Below are positions 52,914-63,020 of a DNA stretch of 64,000 nucleotides, in pieces. Position 1 is the first letter of the stretch, and each line of letters opens with the position of its first letter. The notes beneath the pieces were generated by a model, which had not been told where the DNA came from, searched no databases, and saw nothing but the letters and a program-made list of their open reading frames with translations. Source of the DNA: Mimachlamys varia (Eukaryota; Mollusca; Bivalvia; Pectinida; Pectinidae); NCBI GenBank assembly GCA_947623455.1, contig OX392541.1, positions 8,808,719-8,872,718 of the forward strand, read 5' to 3'. The position numbers and the translations under genes are program-made.

Positions 52914-53637
52914 CGTCCTAAATATCCAGGGGTTACACTCACCTACACTCTCTATACCCCTGTAATCATTCTCGATATCAAGGGGTTACGCTCACCTACG
53001 CTCTATATACCCATGGAATCATCCTCGATATCCAGGGGCTACGCTCATCCTACGCTCTCTACAAGCTGAAATCATCCTCGATATCAAGGGGTTACACTCA
53101 CCTTACACTCTCTACGCCCCTGGAATCATCCTCGATATCCAGGGGTTACGCTCATCTACGCTTTCTACGCCCCTGGAATCATCCTCGATATCCAGGGGTT
53201 ACGCTAACCTTCGCTCTCTACACACCTGAAATCATCCTCGATATCCAGGAGTTCCGCTCACCTATGCTCTATACACCCCTGAAATCATCCTCGATACCCA
53301 AATGTTACGCTCACCTACGCTCTCTACATCACTGAAATCATCCTCGATATCCAGGAGTTCCGCTCACTTACGCTCTCTACAACCCTGGAATATTTCATGG
53401 CAAATCTCAAGGCACGCTAAGGTAAAAAAAAAAACGATCAATAGATCGATCAATGCCTGTCTTTTGAAGATTACAAAGACGCCATAACCGACTTCAAAGC
53501 TTGTCAGTTTTTACCGTAATGTGCCCACGAGATTCGAACCAGTCGTCTTGCCTCATTAACAAGACGAGTCTTCAGTTTCTTCATGACATATTCCTGGAGT
53601 ATAGAAGGGTTTGTGTATTCTCTGGATATCGAGGATG
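52914..53637 (-). mobile_element. TIR transposon of the 9-bp-TSD family; opposite-end TIR amplified about 8 times
   Basis: About eight tandem ~55-60-bp units (ATCCTCGATATCCAGGGG, then TTACGCTCACCTACGCTCTC, then TACACCCCTGGA) run from 52914 to about 53400. The window-right end is the single complement GGATATCGAGGATG. The central part (GATTCGAACCAGT, TTTGAAGATTACAAAGACGC) is the reverse complement of the centre of the 49941 copy, so the amplified end is the opposite one. A related 9-mer pair at the flanks (CAACATAAT / CAAAATGAC) is too decayed to prove a duplication. Confidence 0.78.
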
Positions 53638-55580
53638 CAAAATGACGTCGTGCATATTAAACAGTATTTCCTTTTAGCACGTGCCAGGCATATTGCTTTG
53701 TTCTATTCCCGAAAATCAATAGGTTATGAAGATAAGAAACGATGAGACTGACGGAAGGTAAAAAAAACCCAGCTTGCAGTGTACGTGTAAATTGTCTACT
53801 TTTATCCAGTATCCATTGTATAAAACATTTGTATCATTTTAAAAGCATTTAACTGCATTCTGTTTCGTGTTATAAGCGACATGAACGCCCAATGCATTAC
53901 AGGAAAATAGCACGAATCGCGCTAAAAGGGTAATTTCACCAAAAAATCTTCCCGGAAGACGAAGTCGGCGGTTGACTGAGGATTGATCATGCCTTGATAT
54001 TCCGTGGTCGCACATGGTCGAGGAATGGTCTTCCCTAAAAAGACATCGTAGCTCATTTTTTGACAAGTCAAAAAACTGCGCCTCGATCTAAAAGTCGTAC
54101 CGAGAGCGTCAAAAGAGCTAGCAAGGTCGAGGAAAGGACGTATTGGTCGAGGGACCATTGAGCCTAGAGGGGAGATAAGCGAGGTTCAATCTTCTCGAGC
54201 GAGAACTGATTGCGCGCATGGTCGTGCAGCTCAAAACTTACTCGATCCATGCGACTTAGCTTCGCTCTTTTGCAATCAATCTTCACTCTTTTTCGATCAA
54301 ACCTCGAGTTGCGCGACTTGTCGCTAGAACCGTTCGTTCCCTATAATTTTTCCTATGGGCACAGCTAAATTATTATGGTGCATTCCATGTCCGCTTAAGC
54401 TTCGATCAATAAAGATCGACCCTCGCTTAAGTTGCGACCTTATATTTCTTCATAGTATACCTTTTCTCTCTTCATATTTACCGTGGTTAGCATTGCTGCA
54501 ATTTCAGGGTTGCGATGTATATAACATAGCATGATAAACACGATAGCGTCCATGGTTCTTTGTAGGCTAGGCAAAAACGTATGGCCGGCGCCCAGTCGCC
54601 GCGCGTTTTGATTCGGTCGTAGTGGATCGCACGTTAATCCGGGCGATTATGACATATCTGCGTGTAGCTCGGGCGAGAATCGGTCGGGGAAAGATCTAGA
54701 ATCGAGAGTACAGATCGAGGCTAGAACTTTCAGATCGCATTGAGGTCGTATAGATCGAGTGTATGTTGCAAATCATACGAAGCTAGATCGGCCAAGATTG
54801 AGACTTGGTCGGCCGTGGTCGCGTGCTTGCGAAGAAAGATCACCGCGAGATCGACGCTATATTGCAGGCTCATCGAATAGATCGGATCTAGGTCGTGTTA
54901 AGATCGAGTGAATAAACGCAGCTAGAGCGTAATGGTATGTTGCGCGTCAAAATAGCGTAAAGGACGCAAATAGAGCGTTCACATCGAAGGTCATACGAGA
55001 TTACATCGAACACATATCTAGAGCGTACACAGAAATAAATGGTTAGATCGTATGGATTTTGTCCGCGATTGTCGCGTGTGGTTTTTCTAGGTCATACTTG
55101 GTGAACTTCCCCCTTTATGCATGCATGTTAATCTTTGGCCGACTTCACTGCTGATAGGGATACGAATCGTCTTTCTACATATGTATGTACGTGGTGTCAG
55201 ATTGGTGACAATACATTGTTTTGGACGATAGGACTACTTTTCGAGGCAGACAGTGTGTAATTAAAAGCTTATGCTTGTACTAACAACGCCTTTTCAGTTT
55301 TTAATTATTTTAATTCGATTTTACCAAATAGGTGATTTAAATTAAATAAAGTGTGTATAGTTCCCGTCCAAACGAGAGTTCGGCATGATATGCATTGTTT
55401 TTTTAACCTTCATCTCACGTTTGTATTCATCCTCGTTTCGGGTTATAGTCCTTTGCGCCAAAACGGAATTTACTTGGTTTATATAGTGACACTTCAGCGC
55501 AAATGTTAATATATTGGTATAGAATGATGTATTTGTATAGGGAATATTTACAATTAAGAAGTTCAAACTATCAAACTACC
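53638..55580. other. Intergenic; CpG- and GATCG-rich stretch at about 54080-55050
   Basis: Dozens of GATCG, TCGAG and AGATCGA words occur on both strands in this kilobase, in contrast to the AT-rich surroundings. There is no exact tandem period and no convincing open frame. It may be a decayed repeat or foreign segment. Confidence 0.5.
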
Positions 55581-55694
55581 CTTGTTTACTCATTCACTAC
55601 TTTGACTTAATATTGAACTATTTCAACCGTCGTCAGCATTCCTAGAAAGTTCCTGCAGAGGGGTTTTTACCTCCGAAATAAGAAAATACATAAA

Positions 55695-55888
55695 TTTTAT
55701 TTAATTTACCAATGTACAACAATTATGAAGTTATCAAACTGAAGTTTGCGCGGGAGAAACCGGCGTACCCGGAGGAAACCGACGTGGTCGGGCAGGGGAC
55801 TTCATACCTTTTCACGTCTAGTCGGGGAATCGAACCCCGACCGCCTTGGTGAAAGGCAAGGGCGCCATACACTGCACCACCCGACCAC
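55695..55888 (-). mobile_element. tRNA-Glu-like SINE, copy 3, in the probable lipase 3' UTR
   Basis: On the minus strand: GGGTGGTGCAGTGTATGGCG (A box), CTTGCCTTTCACCAAGG, GGGTTCGATTCCCC (B box) and CCGGGTACGCCGGTTTCTCC. The tail ATAATTGTTGTACA leads into AAATAAAATT. It has the same family and head-to-tail structure as the copies at 21935 and 22604. Confidence 0.8.
55696..55701 (-). promoter_or_regulatory. Candidate polyadenylation signal for the lipase gene
   Basis: Minus-strand AATAAA, about 350 bp past the stop codon, within the AT-rich tail of the SINE. No earlier canonical hexamer was seen after the stop. Confidence 0.4.
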
Positions 55889-56048
55889 CCTCCAAAATAG
55901 GTACGGGTGCCCTTAATTGACCAGAGTAGGCATATATATTTAACATTATAATGAGAAACCTTAGAAAATACTACAAAATGCAAAAGCGAATGGAAATGCT
56001 GTCTTGAATTGGAAGAATTCAACTGTGTCCTGGGGGTTGAAACATTAA

Positions 56049-59000
56049 CTAACCACAATAGGGCGTCTTCCCGGCTGTGCCCAGGTAGAATGACCCTCTG
56101 TGGCTAGTCTGGTCAGCCTCGTACCCCATCACTGGGCATCCATCGGAAGGACAGCCCAAGCAGGCGCCATTATTGAATTGTGACGCAGAGGAGCACGTGT
56201 GGGCGTAGAATTTACAAGGCGAGTTGATAGATTCGATAAACAAGTGTATGGCTCGGGAATGACTGCATGAGATGCTACCAGCGGCCCCTGAAACATAAAA
56301 GAAGCCGATTATCATTTTATTTCCACAATAAGAGAGCACAGGGAAGATCTGCGAGACTTAACGTATGGCTAAGTTCAAACCTACATGGTTTTACACCTGA
56401 ATCCAGAGGATCGTAATATGCTATTTGAGATAGGGTCACTTTTGAAGAAAGAAACAATATGTAGAATTGGTCAAATATAAATGCTTAAAAGAAAAATACA
56501 ATACGATTTAATTACAAAGGGTACTGTTAAAAAAGTTCCTAAAATTGCTCAATGTCGCAAGCCATTCTCAGTTTGAGCAAACACCAAACAACAGATAGGG
56601 AGCGGTTACATCACCTTGTTGTATTCCCTTGAACATGTCAATTTATAAGATGTGGTCATTTTTGACGAAAAACACATTAAACCCATGTTAACAATTTATC
56701 CATGCAGGAAGGTGGAGGGCAAAAATGATTTATCTGAGCAACTTCATTTAATGTTGGGGAAGAATGTCGTTATGACCTAGTAAATTGGCAAAGCTTTACA
56801 AGGCCGGTACACATGACTGACCCACAAATGTCACTCCTCTCATTTGTTACATTTTAAAAACGAGCTGACTTTGCTGTTATCTACTACATGAATCGTAAAA
56901 TACGACTTTGCGGGAACCACCTACCGGATAAGGTTTTGCTGCTGTGCCCTAGCCTTTTCTTTTGGTTACAAAACAACTAAAACAATCTGCTACACTCGTT
57001 GCGTTTTTGCGATCTCTGCATTTCGCTCTGCTTAGAATTAACTTCTGGTTTTGGGGGAAGAATAGGTTAACCCGTTGTCAGTATAATGTGACCAGGTGGG
57101 GTGCTCTGCTGGAGCCTTTGGCAGTATATTTAAATGTTGTAGCACTTTAAATCGGCAAAAGATCCGGACTATCGCAAGAAGGCTGACACAAACATACCGC
57201 AGACTTCCTGATGGACACGCATTCAACACATACCCACATCGCAAAAATCGGGACGGTGTCCTTGAATGACGTAAGCTGTTAATAGGACGTAAAACAACCA
57301 AACCAAACCAAACCTAGCATCTGACAATACTTCACCTCGACGCGTAAGTTTATGGGCTTTATCCCCAGGCTTGGATATACCAAAACCTTCCATGGTTTAC
57401 AGTCTAATGTGACCTAGCGGAATGCTCTACTGGATGCCTTTAGCCCCACTTTCATCATCGTTGACCAAGTTAAGGGAATTCTACATAGCAAAATATTAAA
57501 ATGTTAAAATATTATTTGTAACTCAAAAATCTCCTTAGGTAGCATTACAGAAGTTAAGGTTTTCCTAACTTCTGCAATGTTCCATTTGGAGATTTTTAGG
57601 TCAAGGGGTTTCCTGAAGTTGATGCGCATTGATGAAACCGGGACTAGATCCGCGCCATCATAAGATTTCAGTGACTGCAACATACACTGCCTCAGCCAAA
57701 ATTTCCCCAAACATCACACATACATGGTTATACAACAAACACCAAGGCACGCCCTTAGATGGAGAAAGGCAATTATACCCGATACAGTCATTACCGAGAC
57801 AACCCAACAATGGTTCTTGTTGAATATCAATGGTATTCAGCCAATAGCAAAACCAATTATTCCCCTCTTTCATTTTTTGGGGGAATTAAAAAAGATAGGG
57901 AAAGGGGTTATTTCTAAAAATTATAGAACAAGCTTAAATATCAATTATATATCACCTCCAATAGACCCAGCGAGAATGTTGCCGAGGGCGCTGGCAAGTG
58001 GTTGGACAGAACATCCCGGCTGATGCTGACCTCCGTTAGGGTAGAAGTCCACATTACCGACAGGGTCCTTCAATCCATAACCTACAACACAATAAGGTTT
58101 AAATAATAACCAAATCACATAGCCCGAAATCATCTGGCCCATATCAGACATCTACCTGTCAAAATGTCCAAGTCTGGTGTTAAGGCCAGAGGAAACTCGG
58201 GCTAAAAATCGCATAGACCGAGTTTGCTATGGTCCCAAACCATTCCAGACATCTACTTGTCAAAAGGACCAAGTCCGGTGTTAAGGGCATAGTAATGTCG
58301 CGCTTCAAATCACATAACCCGAGTTTCCACTGGCCCACACCAAACATCTATCTGTCAAAACGTCTAAGCCCGTTGATGTTAGGGCAGATGAAACTCGGGC
58401 TAAAAATCGCATAAATCGACTTTTCCCTGGCCCCAAACCATACGAGACATATGTCTGTCAAAATATCTTAAAGGGACAAGCGAAGCTTGTTAACGTTTTT
58501 ATATCACCAAATATTGTATACAATTGTAGTTCGGTAATCCTTGTGAACTATTAATACCGATATTTTGACAAACCTTGATGTTTTCCATGCGTTTTTCAAT
58601 TAATAATAAGGAAATCCTAAATCGTCCAACCCATGCAAATGAGACGAACACTTTGACCCCACGGAGCATGCGTGTTTTCAGGTTAACAAATTTCCCTTCA
58701 GAGGGCCCCTTTGTGTGCGGACTTTCAATAATATAAGCTTTTGTTAGTTTGAAATTTACCAACACAATTTCTAGTGGGACCTAATAATAATCAAATATAT
58801 CATAATTGTTGATAACGTATTTCCTTAATTTAACATACCTTGAAAGAAGTACGTGTGAAATCAAACTCCTCGTTTCCTGGCGTCCAATTGTTTACAACAC
58901 ACATATGTGGTCGCGCCAGGTCAGGTGGCGCAGTTATTTCGTGCTATATTTTGATGTCGCTATATTTGGAGCTAAATTGCCTCTTTAAGTCTGTTGTTAG

Positions 59001-61295
59001 GGCCAGAGTAAACTCGGACGTCAAATCACACTGACCATAGCAGTGACCATTGCCATTGTTACCCACTCTACTAGGCACACTTTACTATTACATCGTAGTC
59101 AATCTATTATTTTCGTCACGAACATGTTGTAGTTCATTAACCGTCTTCAGTGATTTTCTAGCCAGGTTCAATCAAGGACAACGGGAGTTTTATTACAATA
59201 TGATATGAATGATGAATTAAAGGAAAATAACCTGTCAAATAAACGAACAGTCTAACCGGAAGTTATGAGTGTCCCACCTCCACTTTACGGCATGGTTACA
59301 GAAAAGGAACATGTAAACTTGGCATGTACACCTTTCCATACAGTGATTTCCATCGGAGTACTATCGTTTGTCCTTTCATTTCTGATAAAGAACACTCAAT
59401 GGTATTTTCTTTTCATTTTACTGTGTTTGTTTCGAAGTTATTGAAAATGTTCGTTCCGTTTGAATTTGGTTTTGCACTTTAAGAGAACCCGAATATCACA
59501 GTACATACACCAGTTTGACCTTTGACTATTGAGAACGTACCCGACACGCCAACGAAAGCTGACCCGTCTGTGTGGATGACGTCAACAAAGGTCGCGTCCG
59601 ACTGGTCAAGTCTTTGGTTAGTGGGCTGGCCACTAAAGTCAGGCTCTGCTGGGTCCAGTGCTGTAAAATTAACGTCATTTTCGGTGAAAGTATTTAAAAT
59701 TTTAAGTACGGCGATATGGATTACATAATTCCACTACGAGGAAAAGGAAGTTGAGAACAAGATTAAAAGAAAATGTCACCAGCAATCTTTATAACTGCTC
59801 TTCTACTGTCAGTTTGCCGGAAATACGGCGGGACTTAGGTAATACGAAACTATATTCTTCTAACTGGATGGCCTAGGCCATTTATTAGATCAAGAAGTAT
59901 TCAATGATATTTGACACTCAAATTATATTTCTGCAGACGACAACCTAAAAAGTATACACCATAGAAATGAAGACCGTCACGAGCACCCTGTAATGACGCG
60001 TGATATTGCAGACGACACTGAAATACATACCTGAAATACGGCCGATTCCCTTAACTCGATAGCCAATGTGTCCGGCAATCTGAGCCCCGAGACTGTGGCC
60101 AATGATGTGAACTCTGCTGTAGTCGAGCGATCTGTTGTCATGAAGATACGTCAGCGTCTTTGCAACTTCCGCCCCGACCAGGTAGGTGTTCCCTACAGCA
60201 TGGCCGTACGTCTGCTTACTTCCGCCCTCCCAATCTACCACGATCACGTTAAAGTCACCCTGAAATGTTTGTCGATTTACCAGAACAATTGCATATACGA
60301 TAGAACCTATGAAATAAATATTGGCTACAAAATCGATGGAATGAAACCACTTCACCGTTATGCCCGGGACCTTTCCATGATTAAATTAGACATCAATCAT
60401 GTACGAACGCAATTGAAGACACCCAATTTAAATGTAGGTATTTGATTGGTCTATTATTAAAAGAAACACTAACCAAAAAATACAGTGCACGTTTTGCATG
60501 TGTTTTGAAAACTAACAAGGCGCGACATCCAATTTCGCATCCAGTCAATTGTAGCATGGCGGTACCACGCTACCTTTTGCCATATGTTATATTCCAAGGA
60601 TGCATAGGTTTGGTTTAATTTGTGTGTTACGTCCCATTAACAGCTAATAAAAGTCATTTAAGGACGCCCTCTGTGGTGTATGCGATGCGAGTACGAGTGC
60701 ATGTGTATTTTGGGAGGCTTGTAATAGGTCGAATATTTTGCCGATTTTAGAGTGCTACCACACTGAGGAATACTGGCGATGGCACCAAGCAGAACACCCC
60801 GCCCTGACACAAGGATGCAGAGTTCATAAAAGAGGATAATGACGTCAGATCAATGTGACACCAAGAGTTTACAGATAGTTACAAGTTACGGGACACCTTA
60901 AAAGGTTAATTGGCAGAAAAAGTAATGGCCGATTTGGACTTTTTTTTTACCTTCTTCAAGAGCTCGTTCGTCATCTGTACCACCCAGTCGTCTGATCCAG
61001 AGTTGAGGTAGCCATGGATTACGAGTTTGGTGTCCTTGGACGCGTCAAATAACGATGCAAAGTGGCCAACTTGACTAGGATACTCGTCCAAATTAAAATT
61101 AACGATCGGGGAATGCGCGTGCGCGCGTGTGAATATTTTCATATGCGTGTTCACCTGGCCTGGATCTTGAGGGACGGGAACGAGTCCGTGTGAATTGAAA
61201 CAGCCGAATTCCGGTAAACATTCCGTGTTACGTTCCTGAACATTTTGTCCAGCCGCATACACGATCAAGCACACGTACACCGCGAACTTCAGCAT
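56049..61295 (-). CDS. Secreted pancreatic-type lipase, 5 exons, 352 residues, complete
   Basis: Exons in transcript order: 61295-60951, 60259-60031, 59660-59541, 58081-57956, 56287-56049; all junctions are GT-AG and in phase. Residues 1-16 form a signal peptide ([16 protein letters not shown]), followed by the family's N-terminal [19 protein letters not shown] precedes GHSLGAQ with the nucleophile Ser171; LDPAEPDF supplies Asp194; CSH supplies His283. FVDVIHTDG and VDFYPNGG are further pancreatic-lipase signatures. Cys255 and Cys281 bound a 25-residue lid. Translation ends at [13 protein letters not shown], just where mammalian enzymes continue into the PLAT domain, so colipase-type binding is not expected. 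This points to an extracellular triglyceride or phospholipid esterase, probably digestive or yolk-related; the substrate cannot be told from sequence. Start: first ATG before the signal peptide. Confidence 0.93.
57072..57316 (+). repeat. Dispersed repeat family R, copy 1, with (AAACC)n tail
   Basis: It shares GGGGTGCTCTGCTGGAGCC-, GTAGCACTTTAAATCGGCAA-, GTGTCCTTGAATGAC- and AGCTGTTAATAGGACGTAAA-like segments in the same order with the complement of 60606-60785. It ends in short-period AAACC repeats, like the 3' tail of a LINE or SINE. Confidence 0.7.
57525..57599. repeat. Hairpin, ~34-bp arms, 4-6-bp loop
   Basis: AAAAATCTCCTTAGGTAGCA plus TTACAGAAGTTAAGG pairs with CCTAACTTCTGCAATGTTCC plus ATTTGGAGATTTTT. 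It is in lipase intron 4. It may be a tiny foldback element or an RNA hairpin. Confidence 0.7.
58113..58470 (+). repeat. ~100-bp tandem repeat, 3+ copies, in lipase intron 3
   Basis: Units start ACATCTACCTGTCAAAATGT, continue CCAAGTCTGGTGTTAAGG, GAAACTCGGGCTAAAAATCG and end TGGTCCCAAACCAT. Starts fall near 58148, 58248, 58342 and 58446. A detached fragment (TGTTAGGGCCAGAGTAAACT) lies near 58992. Confidence 0.8.
58500..59520 (-). other. Rest of lipase intron 3, nothing recognised
   Basis: No exon-like segment, array or clear element was seen apart from the detached repeat fragment near 58985-59030. Confidence 0.5.
60606..60785 (-). repeat. Dispersed repeat family R, copy 2
   Basis: Complement of the family at 57072: minus-strand AGCTGTTAATGGGACGTAA and AATCGGCAAAATATTCGACC match. 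It is in lipase intron 1. A further fragment (TCATTTAAGGTCAGTG, GTATGCGATG) lies near 63326-63357. Confidence 0.65.
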
Positions 61296-61379
61296 GGCTG
61301 TGGATTGCGCTCTTGACAGGGAAACACTAGCACGGACCGACGAGACCAGGGAAATAATTATCAGCGATTATTTCAGGGC

Positions 61380-61990
61380 GTCTTATTTGGGCATTTGTCA
61401 CCTACATGTACACCTGTCGCGAACACATTTTTCACAGAATGTACCTAGCAATGTTAAGTCATGATAGTATTGTTCCTAATCTTAAAAATAGTGTTACTAA
61501 ACAGGACAGACCTGACGAAAGCAGGTTTTTCCATCATCTCCAAACTTGTTTACATTGGACGTTAATTACTTAAAAGAAAATGAAATACTAAAACAGACTT
61601 TAGTTGAGGGCAGTCCGTGGTTTTATGAACTTGACCTAGCCAATATTCACTGAGGCCGAAGGTCGAGGTAAATATTGTTCAGCTCACGTCTGTTAAACCG
61701 TGAATCGCCCGAAACCAAAATTTGAATTTGATTATTATATGAGTTTAACTGATTTGTCAATGAAATTAAAAAAAACATTGAAATTAATTTAAAAAAAAAC
61801 CAACAATTCATGTTCAGAATAAAGAACAAGTGTAACATTTTTTCTCACTAGTAATTATATACTTGTTTAATAAAATATCATATCTATAATATAATAGGTT
61901 ATTACATAATTAAAATGTCACACTATTACTCATTGGTCTAATCTGGATCACATGACATCAATTATTCCCGTTGCAATACCTTACGGCGTC
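61380..61990. other. Upstream of the lipase gene, no clear core promoter
   Basis: Only a weak TATA-like ATAATTATT near 61352-61360 (minus strand) lies at a plausible distance from the ATG. Poly-A and T-rich runs lie near 61770-61800. Nothing else was recognised. Confidence 0.3.
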
Positions 61991-61997
61991 ACCGAGA

Positions 61998-62192
61998 TGT
62001 TAATATAACGTATCTTCAGATCCGTGAAATGTCAATATAACGTATCTTCAGATCCGTGTAATGTCAATATAATGTATCGTCAGATCCGTGAAATGTCAAT
62101 ATAACGTATCTTCAGATCCGTGAAATGTCAATATAATGTATCTTCAGATCCGTGAAATGTCAATATAACGTATCGTCAGATCCGTGAAATGT
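61998..62192 (+). repeat. 32-bp tandem repeat, six copies
   Basis: The unit is TCAATATAACGTATCTTCAG plus ATCCGTGAAATG, with TATAATG and ATCGTC variants. It lies about 700 bp upstream of the lipase start. Confidence 0.93.
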
Positions 62193-62654
62193 TGTATTAG
62201 CCCCCCCTGTAATTCAGACACTAACACACTCATAACACGACGAAAACATAGAGTAATTAAGAGTCGGATTCTTTTTATTTTATTTTTTAAATATAACAAA
62301 TAACTGCAATGAAAAGGTCAATGTTGCACTAGTTCTGCATTCTGAATATGAATTTTCGATGTCGATTATTTTCTTTTCATTAAAATCGTTGCGCTTGTGT
62401 AGCACAACCAATACCGTGGAAACGAAATCGATCACGTTTTCCTTCCAAAAGTTCATAAATATTTTTTAGCCTCTTCTTCAAACGAAAAAAATAAGGGTAA
62501 ACGTTATCAGGAGTACAAATGTACTCATGTGTCATCTGTAGGTGACCTAAATATGTTTGGCGATAAGATTTATTCTAAAGAGGCGCTGAAAGGGACAGTA
62601 ATAATCAGCAAAACTCATTTAAGGCCATGCTTCCATGTGTGTATTTGTTGTAAT

Positions 62655-62870
62655 GACTATGATACTCGTTTTGAGAACTTGATGTTTACTTGGATGTGAC
62701 AAAGATTTACACGGCGGGTGTCGTCGCTGAAGCAGAAGACGCTTACTCCTCCTGAACACCTGGTCTTATTCTCTTTTGTTTTTTACGAGAGTCTCCGTGT
62801 AAATATTTCTCTTGTTCATATTTTGCCTCTATTTTAATCGATTTTGAGTTGGGATTATGGTTTTGTTGAC
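62655..62870. repeat. Dispersed repeat family D, copy 2
   Basis: Same order of segments as 20460-20680 (GAGAACTTGATGTTTAC, GGCGGGTGTCGTCGC, GAGTCTCCGTGTAAATATTT, TTTTAATCGATTTTGAGT). This copy has an extra GCTGAAGCAGAAG. Confidence 0.75.
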
Positions 62871-62894
62871 GCTTTGGTATTCTCTGATATTTCA

Positions 62895-63020
62895 TGCGTC
62901 CCGGAGACCGGGTATGTTGTGTATATTTGCCGGATACAGGGTTTGTTGTGTATGTGCCCCGAAGACGAGGTATGTTGTGTATGGCTGGCGGAGACGGGGT
63001 ATGTTGGTGTATTCCCCTCT
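62895..63020 (+). repeat. Degenerate ~33-bp tandem repeat, four copies
   Basis: Units are built on CCGGAGACCGGGTATGTTGT plus GTATATTTG. A detached copy (GGGAACAGGGTATGTTGGTG) lies at 63953-63972. Confidence 0.75.

Larger units (their letters stand above)
55586..56046. mobile_element. ~86-bp MITE, copy f, split by a SINE
   Basis: The left half TACTCATTCACTACTTTGAC plus TATTGAACTATTTCAACC (55586-55629) and the right half GAATTGGAAGAATTCAACTG plus TCCTGGGGGTTGAAACATTA (56009 onward) correspond to the two halves of the ~86-bp MITE. The SINE lies between them. The right half runs up to the lipase stop codon. Confidence 0.5.
56288..57955 (-). other. Lipase intron 4 with repeats
   Basis: Holds a copy of dispersed repeat family R (57072-57316), a 75-bp hairpin (57525-57599) and otherwise unremarkable sequence. 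No additional exon is needed by phase. Confidence 0.65.

Noticed and set aside
60068..60445. 125-codon + strand frame
   Set aside because: It is the antisense shadow of lipase exon 2, which carries the GHSLGAQ catalytic motif on the minus strand.
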